A stretch of 64,000 nucleotides of DNA, from positions 57,972 through 121,971 of the forward strand of contig JAYOTG010000002.1 in assembly GCA_038150305.1 (NCBI GenBank). The letters run 5' to 3'. Both the position numbers and the translations under genes were made by a program. This DNA is from MGIIa-L3 sp038150305. Its GTDB lineage: Archaea > Thermoplasmatota > Poseidoniia > Poseidoniales > Poseidoniaceae. This document shows positions 53,345 through 61,500 of this stretch, in pieces. How positions within the stretch are numbered: the first letter of the stretch is position 1; every line of letters starts with the position of its first letter. A model generated the notes under the pieces. That model was not told where the DNA came from, searched no databases, and saw only the letters and a list, made by a program, of their open reading frames with translations.

Positions 53345-54973
53345 ATGACGCGGCTTCTTGAGACCGGACTTGACCTCCTCGACGCTGAAAACCCCCATGG
53401 CCTCCCCGCCGTCAAGGGCTGGAACATCATCAACGGACAACTGACCGAAGCCAGCGACGGCGGTCGGTTTGAGTCCCGCAACCCGGCGAACAAGAATGAC
53501 CTGCTCGGCAGCTTCCCCCGCTCGACCAAGGACGACGTGCATGCGGCGCTTGACGCTGCGCACGCCGCGCTGCCCGGCTGGGCCTCCACCCCGGCGCCCA
53601 CCCGCGGCCAGATCATCGGCAACATGGCCCGCCTCCTGCTCGACCTCAAGGACGACATCGTTCGCCTCGAGACCCGCGAGATCGGCAAGACCCTGAAGGA
53701 ATCCGGTGGCGAAGTGCAAGAAGCCATCGACACCTGCCTGTTCTTCCAAGCCGAAGGACGCCGCCTCTACGGCCAGACCGTGCACAGCGAGTTGCCCAAC
53801 AAGGAACTCTCCACCTACCGCCGCCCGCTCGGTGTGTGCGCCATCATCAACGCGTCCAACTTCCCGGCCGCCGTGCCCTTCTGGAAGATCATCCCGGCGC
53901 TCATCTGCGGCAACACCGTGGTCTGGAAGTCGCCCAAAGACGCCCCGCTGCTCTCCTTTGCCCTGGCCCGCATCATGCACCAGGCCGGGCTGCCCGACGG
54001 CGTCGTGAACCTCGTGCACGGCAGCGGTTCTGGTGCCGGCCAGCACCTCGTCGACGCCGTCGACGAAGGCCGCGTCAACAAGGTCTCCTTCACCGGCTCG
54101 ACCGGTGTGGGCAAGATGATCGGCGAAGTCTGCGGCCGCAATCTGGTCAGCTGCTCGCTCGAACTGGGCGGAAAGAACCCCCTCGTGGTCATGCCAAGCG
54201 CGGACCTTGCCAACGCCGTCGAAGGCGCGTACTGGGCGGCCTTTGGCACCGCTGGACAGCGCTGCACCAGCCTTGGGAACCTCATCCTCCATGAGGATAT
54301 TCACGACGAATTCATGGAGCGTTTCATGGCCAAGGTGCGCGAGACGCGCATCGGCGATTCCCTCCACCATGAGGGTGTCCTGTACGGCCCCATGCTGTCC
54401 GAAGTGTACGCCAAGGATTTCCTCACCGGCCTTGAGATGGCCGAGCGTGACGGCGCCACCAAGCTCTGGGGCGAAGGGCGCATCACCGCCGACAGCGCGC
54501 CCTCTGGCTTTGTCGACAACGCCGACGCTGGCGTCTTCATGTGGCCGCACGTCTACGCTGACGTGACCGAGGACATGGATTGCTTCATGAACGAAATCTT
54601 CGGGCCAGTGGTGACCGTGGTCAAGGCCCGTGATTTCGATCACGCGCTGCATCTGGCCAACGCCTCGCCCTACGGCTTGTCCAGCGCCTGCTACACCAAC
54701 GACCGCCTCGAAGCCTACCGCTTCAAGACGGGCATCAAGGCCGGCATGACGGGCATCAACAACTCCACCACCGGCGCAGAAGCGCATCTGCCCTTCGGCG
54801 GCGTGAAGAACTCCGGCAACGGGACCCGCGAATCCGGCATGTGGGTGATCGAGGCCTACTCGTACTGGCACGCCGTCAACGACGAACTGAGCGGCCAACT
54901 CCAGCTCGCGCAGATGGACGTCGACGAGATTCACGCGGCCGAAGCCACTGTGGATTGGTCCACCCTCGCGTGA
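53345..54973 (+). CDS. NAD(P)-dependent aldehyde dehydrogenase, about 542 aa
   Basis: Oxidises an aldehyde to an acid. General base Glu273 in LELGGKN, nucleophile Cys307 in GQRCTSL, NAD-binding FTGSTGVGK, and EIFGPV-type DCFMNEIFGPVVTVVK are all present. GAEAHLPFGGVKNSGNGTRE near the C-terminus is seen in ALDHs acting on semialdehydes or glyceraldehyde; the substrate stays open. The start ATG 53345 is uncertain (GTG 53306 and TTG 53297 are in frame upstream). Divergent from cdc48. Confidence 0.92.
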   Translation: MTRLLETGLDLLDAENPHGLPAVKGWNIINGQLTEASDGGRFESRNPANKNDLLGSFPRSTKDDVHAALDAAHAALPGWASTPAPTRGQIIGNMARLLLDLKDDIVRLETREIGKTLKESGGEVQEAIDTCLFFQAEGRRLYGQTVHSELPNKELSTYRRPLGVCAIINASNFPAAVPFWKIIPALICGNTVVWKSPKDAPLLSFALARIMHQAGLPDGVVNLVHGSGSGAGQHLVDAVDEGRVNKVSFTGSTGVGKMIGEVCGRNLVSCSLELGGKNPLVVMPSADLANAVEGAYWAAFGTAGQRCTSLGNLILHEDIHDEFMERFMAKVRETRIGDSLHHEGVLYGPMLSEVYAKDFLTGLEMAERDGATKLWGEGRITADSAPSGFVDNADAGVFMWPHVYADVTEDMDCFMNEIFGPVVTVVKARDFDHALHLANASPYGLSSACYTNDRLEAYRFKTGIKAGMTGINNSTTGAEAHLPFGGVKNSGNGTRESGMWVIEAYSYWHAVNDELSGQLQLAQMDVDEIHAAEATVDWSTLA

Positions 54974-55009
54974 GAAGAAGCATCCTCACAATCTCACATT
55001 TGGTGAAGG

Positions 55010-55039
55010 TTGAGGCCTCGGTGGAGGCGCAGGCCTCAA
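55010..55039. repeat. Inverted repeat (hairpin) upstream of the SDH operon
   Basis: TTGAGGCCT and AGGCCTCAA form a perfect 9-bp stem around a 12-nt loop in the gap between the aldehyde dehydrogenase gene and the SDH operon. It could be a terminator-like structure, an operator or a leader RNA hairpin; no T-run follows, so an intrinsic terminator is less likely. Confidence 0.6.
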
Positions 55040-55065
55040 AGACCCACCTGCCCACCCCACAGTAT

Positions 55066-55077
55066 CCCGCATGCGGG
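55066..55077. promoter_or_regulatory. Perfect palindrome overlapping the ribosome site of the SDH anchor gene
   Basis: CCCGCATGCGGG is a 12-bp palindrome whose last bases are part of the GGGAGG ribosome site at 55075-55080. If it paired in mRNA it would mask that site. An ATG inside it opens a 14-codon frame ending at 55115, overlapping the GTG at 55112. Confidence 0.45.
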
Positions 55078-55111
55078 AGGTGTTAACATCGGTGAGGGCA
55101 TTCGTCTCCCC

Positions 55112-55891
55112 GTGATCAACGGCCTCGGCCGAACCGACCGAAAAGATGCGTGGTGGGCCTCGCCTTTGGCGATGGCTTTCGCCCTCACGCTGCTCATGGT
55201 CTACACCGCCTGGCGGTTGTTCATCATGGACGGCGACATCCACTACGGCGACCATCGTGTCGTCTCCCCCATCTTCTCGCCTGATGTGTTGTACTACTCG
55301 GGCTTGACCGACTACCCCGGCTGGCTGAACTCGGCCATCCTCATCCTTTGGCTGCCCTTTGGCTTCCGTGGAACCTGCTACTACATGCGCCGCGTCTACT
55401 ACCGCTCCTTCTTCGCCAGTCCCGTGGCCTGCTGGGTGGACGAGCCGGACATCAACAAGAAGATCGGCTACGCGGGCGAGAAGCGCCTGTTCATCTTCAA
55501 CAACCTGCACCGCTACTTCCTCTACGCAGCCCTCGCCATCCTGCTGTTCAAGTGGTGGGACGTTGTTCACTCGATGCGCATCACGGAGTCCTTCATCCTC
55601 GACGTCGGGACCATCGTGCTCGCCACCGAATCCTTCCTTCTGACGATGTACGTCACTTCCTGCCACGCCTTCCGTCACCTGGTAGGTGGCATGCTCGACC
55701 GCTGGGACGGCGGCGTAGCGGGCTTCCGCGGTCGCTTGCACAGTTTCGTGACCAAGCCGTGGATCAACCGCAGCCACGGCTTTTGGTTCTGGACCAGCCT
55801 TGGCTTCGTCTTCATCGGGGACCTCTTCGTGATGTCCGTGGCCAACGGGACCATCCCGGAAAGCAGCATTGTCCTGTTGGGAGGTGTCTGA
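55112..55891 (+). CDS. sdhC: Succinate dehydrogenase membrane anchor (cytochrome b-type) subunit, about 259 aa
   Basis: Polytopic membrane protein upstream of the flavoprotein and iron-sulfur subunits. About 5 helices; paired histidines occur in NNLHRYFLYAALAILLF and YVTSCHAFRHLVGG, likely heme b ligands. The pattern is like the actinobacterial single-anchor subunit rather than the SdhC+SdhD pair. Quinone reduction is expected at this subunit. Start uncertain: GTG 55112 is the first canonical in-frame codon, but GGGAGG at 55075-55080 points to an in-frame ATC at 55088, 7 nt behind it. Confidence 0.82.
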   Translation: MINGLGRTDRKDAWWASPLAMAFALTLLMVYTAWRLFIMDGDIHYGDHRVVSPIFSPDVLYYSGLTDYPGWLNSAILILWLPFGFRGTCYYMRRVYYRSFFASPVACWVDEPDINKKIGYAGEKRLFIFNNLHRYFLYAALAILLFKWWDVVHSMRITESFILDVGTIVLATESFLLTMYVTSCHAFRHLVGGMLDRWDGGVAGFRGRLHSFVTKPWINRSHGFWFWTSLGFVFIGDLFVMSVANGTIPESSIVLLGGV

Positions 55892-55892
55892 C

Positions 55893-57749
55893 ATGGCCGG
55901 CACGGGATACGACGAGCACGAGTACGATGTGGTCGTCATCGGCGCCGGCGGCGCCGGTCTTCGCGCGGCCATCGAATCCGCTCGCCAAGGCGCGAAGACC
56001 GCGATCATCACCAAGTCACTGCTCGGCAAGGCGCACACGGTCATGGCCGAAGGCGGCTGCGCCGCGGCCCTCGCCAACGCGGACGACCGCGACGGCTGGA
56101 AGGTTCACTTCCATGATACGATGAAGGGCAGCAAGTACCTCGCCGACTGGCGGATGGCTGAACTTCACGCCAAGGAGGCGCCCGACCGCGTGCGTGAACT
56201 CGAGCAGTGGGGCGCGGTGTTCGACCGCACGCCCTCGCAGGTCATCAACCAGCGAAACTTCGGAGGCCACACCTTCCCGCGCCTCGCCCACGTGGGCGAT
56301 TCCACCGGTTTGGAGATCATCCGAACCTTGCAGGAGCGCGGCATCCACGAAGGCATTGACATGTTCACGGAGTACACCGTGCGCCACCTGCTCAAGGAAG
56401 GCGACCGCGTCACCGGCTGCGTCGCCTATGGCCGTGTCAAGGGCGACTTCAAGGCCTTCTCGGCCAAGTCCGTCGTGCTCGCCACCGGTGGCATCACCCG
56501 GTGCTGGACGGTCTGCTCCGGATCATGGGAATACACCGGCGACGGTCATGCCTTGGCCCTCTGGGCGGGCGCTGAACTTCGCGACATGGAATTCGTTCAG
56601 TTCCATCCGACCGGGATGGTCTGGCCGCCCAGCGTGCGTGGCATCCTCGTGACCGAGGGCGTTCGCGGCGAAGGTGGCCGGTTGTACAACAGCGAGAAGG
56701 AGCGTTTCATGTTCGACTACGTGCCGGAGATGTTCCGAGGCGACCACGCCGAGACCAAGGCGGAAGCCGACACGTGGGTGGAGGAGGTCGTCAGCGGCAA
56801 AATCGCCACCGTGCGTCGCCCTCCAGAGTTGCTGACCCGCGACGTGGTCGCCAAGGCGATCAACGCCGAGGTCAAGGCCGGGCGCGGTTCGCCTCACGGC
56901 GGAGCCTTCCTCGACATCTCCCACCGCGGAAAGGAAGCCATCCAGAAGAAGCTCCCCTCGATGTATCACCAGTTCATGGAACTCGCCGGTGTGGACATCA
57001 GCGAGGAGATGATGGAAGTCGGACCCACGGCGCACTACGTCATGGGCGGCGTCCGCGTGGACCCCCTCACTCAGGAATCCACCGTCCCCGGCTTGTACGC
57101 CTGTGGCGAAGTGGCCTCAGGCCTGCACGGAGCCAACCGCCTTGGCGGCAACTCCCTGTCGGACCTCATCGTGTTCGGCAAGCGAGCCGGTGAGCACGCG
57201 GCACACCGCGCACGCAACCTTGCACCCCCGCCCATCGATGAAGACCAGGTGAAGGCCGCCATCGCGACCATGCTCGAACCCCTTGAGCGCGGTGAGGGCG
57301 AGAACCCAGGACTGATCTACGACGAGATGCGCGACATGATGCAGGCCAAGGTTGGCATCATCCGCACCAAGGAGGAACTCGAGGAGGCCCTCGAGGACCT
57401 CAAGGCCTTCCGGGCCCGTGCCGACGCGTGCTTCCCAGGCACCGATCGACGGTACAATTCTGGATGGCACCAAGCCCTCGACCTGATCAACATGGCCGAC
57501 ATCTCGACGGTCGCCGCCCTTGCGGCGCTGACGCGTGAGGAAAGCCGCGGTGGTCACACGCGTGACGACTTCCCCGTGCCCGACGAGGACCACTGGGGTC
57601 AACACCTCAACATCGTCTGGATGGAAGACGGCGAGATCAAGATTCGACAGGAACGCATCGAGCCCATCCGTCAGGACCTCCAGGCTGCCCTCGACGAGGT
57701 CAAGGCGATGATCAAAGCGCGCGCCGAACAACAAGGAGGTGGCAAGTGA
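55893..57749 (+). CDS. sdhA: Succinate dehydrogenase/fumarate reductase flavoprotein subunit, 618 aa
   Basis: Oxidises succinate to fumarate using covalent FAD. The FAD motif GAGGAGLRAA is near residue 16; His48 in GKAHTVMAEGG is in the position of the FAD-linking histidine; HPTG near 230 and the C-terminal RSGWH-type NSGWHQAL follow. GGGAGG precedes ATG 55893; the frame upstream belongs to the anchor gene. Confidence 0.96.
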   Translation: MAGTGYDEHEYDVVVIGAGGAGLRAAIESARQGAKTAIITKSLLGKAHTVMAEGGCAAALANADDRDGWKVHFHDTMKGSKYLADWRMAELHAKEAPDRVRELEQWGAVFDRTPSQVINQRNFGGHTFPRLAHVGDSTGLEIIRTLQERGIHEGIDMFTEYTVRHLLKEGDRVTGCVAYGRVKGDFKAFSAKSVVLATGGITRCWTVCSGSWEYTGDGHALALWAGAELRDMEFVQFHPTGMVWPPSVRGILVTEGVRGEGGRLYNSEKERFMFDYVPEMFRGDHAETKAEADTWVEEVVSGKIATVRRPPELLTRDVVAKAINAEVKAGRGSPHGGAFLDISHRGKEAIQKKLPSMYHQFMELAGVDISEEMMEVGPTAHYVMGGVRVDPLTQESTVPGLYACGEVASGLHGANRLGGNSLSDLIVFGKRAGEHAAHRARNLAPPPIDEDQVKAAIATMLEPLERGEGENPGLIYDEMRDMMQAKVGIIRTKEELEEALEDLKAFRARADACFPGTDRRYNSGWHQALDLINMADISTVAALAALTREESRGGHTRDDFPVPDEDHWGQHLNIVWMEDGEIKIRQERIEPIRQDLQAALDEVKAMIKARAEQQGGGK

Positions 57750-58517
57750 ATGTCCCTGAAAGGTCGAAAGCAAGCCTTCCGCGTGACACGCGGCATCGGC
57801 GAAGACGCGAAAATGCAGGACTACGAGATTGAACTCGACGAAGGCATGGTTGTCCTCGACTGCGTCCACCGCATCCAGTACGAGCAAGAGCCTGAATTGG
57901 CCGTGCGGTGGAACTGCAAGGCCGGCAAGTGCGGGTCCTGTTCCGCCGAGATCAACGGACGGCCTCGCCTCATGTGCATGACCCGCATGTCCGACGTCGT
58001 CGAGGAGACCCCGAAGGGCCAACCCATCGAGATCCGCCCGATGAAGGCCTTCCCCCACATCAAGGACCTCGTCACCGACGTCTCGTGGAATTACGAGGTG
58101 GCCCAGCGCATCGCGCCCATCCGTGGGCCAGAGGAGCCAAACTGGAAGTTCACCCAAACCGAAGCGCACCGCGTGCAACACTTCCGTGAGTGCATCGAGT
58201 GCTTCCTGTGCGTGAACACCTGCCACGTCCTGCGCGATCACCAAGAGTTCGACGCCTTCGCAGGCCCCCGAAACCTGGTTCGCCTCGCGCAGTACGAAAT
58301 GCACCCGCTTGACCTTGAGGACCGCATCCCGGAAATCCGCAAGGAATTCGGTGTGGAGTACTGCAACATCACCCGATGCTGCACGGAAGTCTGTCCAGCC
58401 GGCATCCAGATCACCGACGACGCCATCATCCAACTCAAGGAACGCGTCGTCGACCGGTACTACGACCCGCTGCAACGCATTTGGCGGGCCATCACCGGCA
58501 AGAAGGTCCGGATGTGA
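57750..58517 (+). CDS. sdhB: Succinate dehydrogenase iron-sulfur subunit, 255 aa
   Basis: Passes electrons from FAD to quinone. [2Fe-2S] ligands Cys56, Cys61, Cys64 and Cys76; further clusters at Cys148/151/154/158 and Cys205/210/211/215, with CIECFLCVNTC and CCTEVCP. Starts directly after the sdhA stop, AAGGAGG upstream. A fourth SDH subunit is not encoded here. Confidence 0.96.
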   Translation: MSLKGRKQAFRVTRGIGEDAKMQDYEIELDEGMVVLDCVHRIQYEQEPELAVRWNCKAGKCGSCSAEINGRPRLMCMTRMSDVVEETPKGQPIEIRPMKAFPHIKDLVTDVSWNYEVAQRIAPIRGPEEPNWKFTQTEAHRVQHFRECIECFLCVNTCHVLRDHQEFDAFAGPRNLVRLAQYEMHPLDLEDRIPEIRKEFGVEYCNITRCCTEVCPAGIQITDDAIIQLKERVVDRYYDPLQRIWRAITGKKVRM

Positions 58518-58568
58518 GTGGGCTCGGCATCCCGACACGCCTAAACCGCCGAGGGAAGGTCACCCACC

Positions 58569-61500
58569 ATGCGGCGAGGCTTGGTTGTCTTCGCCGTGCT
58601 GACTTTGTTCCTGGTGCCTTTGTGTCCGCCTTCGATGGTCGTTGGCATCACCGGCGACGAGCCAACCACCCCCTCAAGCCTGCAGGGCCTGTTTGCAGGC
58701 TTTGAGGCCAACACGGCTTCTGATGTGTGGAATCAGACACCGTGGGTGGACGTCGCCGTGCCCGGCGAATTTGACCTGCTCACCGTGTTGGATTACAGCG
58801 ACGTGGGCGTCCTCATCAACAACAATTCAGAAGCCAGCCGCACAATCGGCTGGGCCTTTGTCTCGGCGAGGAACATCAGCGAAGACCGTGTATTCATCTT
58901 CAACGGAAGCGACGTTCCGACCTCGGAGACCATCAACCGGCAAGCCTTCCAGACCCATTTTGAGGACCCCTTCCGCACCATGCTGTTGGAGCGCAACACC
59001 TCTTCATCGCTGAATTACCTGGTCACCACCAAAGGCATTCCATTGCGCGTCTCGGGTGGGAACCACAAGGCCAGCTTCGACCAAGAGCTGTCCCTTGTTG
59101 GCGGCACCTACAATTCCAGCATTGGCCAAGATTGGTGGGACACCCACAGCTACGGGCCGCTCGCCGGAGGCCCGATGGAGCGCTTCAGCCGCGACGAGCA
59201 GGGCTTTTTCTTGGTGACGCGGCTGACGGGCTACAGCGTTGAAACGGCGCTTGGTCTCATCGAGAAGGCCAACGGTAGCCTCGGTGAGCGTGGCACGCAC
59301 GTGCTGGATCTGGCCACCAACCGCAACGGCTCGGGCTACAAGTTCTGGAACGACGACCTCTACGTGGCCAACGCCACCCTCAACCAGTCGCATGGCATCG
59401 ACGTCCTCTTTGACGAGACGTCGACGTTCTTGACGAACGTGTCCAACGTGATGGGTTACGCCTCATGGGGCAGCAACGATGGCTCATGGAGCCAGAACTT
59501 CCTCCCGAACCAGGGCTTCGAGACCGCTGATGCGGCCACGACCAGCGGTCGGAAGTTCTGGGAGGCCAGCGCAGGCTCGCCTGCGGCAGGCGAGACCTTT
59601 GCATGGACGTGGAGCGACGTGAAGCGCGGCGGTTCGGGGGCCATGGCCCTCGAGGTCGCGGCCAACTGCAGCCAGTTCTCTGGGGATGGAACGCCTGGTT
59701 TGCACGGGGAATTTTTCGACAACGAGGGCGGCGTGACCATCCCCAGCGGCGCGATGCCGGTTCTCATTGACCGCGATCCTGATCATGCACGTGTGGAGGC
59801 CGACCTCGATTACGGGTCCTCTGGGCAGCCCTACCCCGGCTTGGACGACCGCTTCAAGCACAACTGGGGGGCGCGTTTCTCGGGCCTTGTCGACGTGCCA
59901 TGGGCCGACAACTGGACCTTCCACCTGACCAGCGACGACGGCACAGAGTTGTGGATCGACGGTCAGAGCGTGGTGACGAACCACGGCATGCACGGCATGG
60001 TGGAGCGCACGGGCTGGGTGGACCTCGATGCAGGACTTCACGACGTGCGCGTTGAGTTCTACCAAGGTGGAGGTCCACACGGGCTGAAGCTCGCGTGGTC
60101 CACGTCCAACCTGAGCAAGACCCCCATTCCTGCGAGCGCCTTTGTCGTGGACGACGCGTGGATGCCATCAGGCGCGTCCTTGGAACACCACTGGTCCTTC
60201 GAGGACGGTTCAGGGAGCACGGTGTCCGACAGCGTGGGCGACGCGGATTTGACCGCCACTGGGATGGACGCCTCCAATTGGCGCTCCTGCGTGGACGGCG
60301 GATGCCTCTGGTTCGATGGCGTGGACGATTACCTCGACGTTGACGTTGAGGATTGGGACGGGAACTTCACGGTCAGCCAATGGGTCTGGGCCAACTCCAC
60401 TTCCTTGCCAAATTATGCCACCGTCTTTGCGGTGTCCGATCACGCAGGAGCCAACGCTTCCTTCCAGCACGCGGCGTTCAGCGGCGAGTGGCGCCTGCAC
60501 AACAACCAGACCCACACCTTTGGAGCGATTGAGGCGCAACGGTGGATGCACCTCGTCACGGTCTTCGATGATGGCGAAGTGCGCCAGTACTTCGACGGTG
60601 TGCTCGTCAACACCCATCAGCAGCCGGCAGGTGCGGTCAACGAGATTGAGCGCTATCGCATGGGCGTCAACCGCGCGGGAAGCACGTATTTCGAAGGGAT
60701 GATCGATGAAGTGGCCGTCTGGTCCTCCGCGCTGGAAGACTGGGAGATCACTGCCCTCAACCGCGCCGTGCTCGGCACGTGTCAACCGTTGTCCGTGGCC
60801 GGTGCGCAGGCCGCGAACCTCAGCCAAACCTTCGATGTGCCTGAGGAACTGGGCGATCACGCGTGGTTGGTCTTGGCGCATGGACGTCGCTCCGGCACCG
60901 CGCACGGCTCCTTCCACGTCACGGTGGAAGGCTTGGACGCGCAGGGCGCAGTGGTGTCCACCAACGCTTCCTCACCACGCACGACGACGACGTCGTGGGA
61001 AAGCGACGTGACCCGCTTCCGCCCGGACGTTCGTGCCGTGCAACTTCGGGTGACGGTCACCCTCGACGTCGTGTCCACGTCAGTGGACGGTGCCTTGCAC
61101 GTCGATGACGCGCTGCTTCGAGCCATTCGCCCTTCACACGACTGGGTCAACGGCAGCATCGCGGAGACAGCGGTCTCCACCGGAGGTCGTTCGTTCACTT
61201 GGGGGACCGGTTACGGCCAATCTTTGGTGGCCGATCTGCTCGAGGACGGCGTGTCCAGCGTCAAAGGCTACGTCTACGAGCCCTACCTGACCGCGGTCGG
61301 CTCACCTTCTGTCCTGCTCGACGCGTATGCAACGGGATACTCCATGGCCGAAGCACATGCGATGGCCAACACACAAATCGGTTGGATGGGGGTCGTGGTG
61401 GGCGATCCAAAGATGGCGCCTTATGCTGACCTGTTCCACGACGTTCGTTTGGTGGACGTGCGAACCGTGGCCAACGTCACGCAAGGCCTGAACGCCACAC

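Noticed and set aside
55010..55111. N-terminal extension of the SDH anchor reading frame
   Set aside because: The extra residues are Arg/Pro-rich, lie over the hairpin and lack a start with ribosome site.
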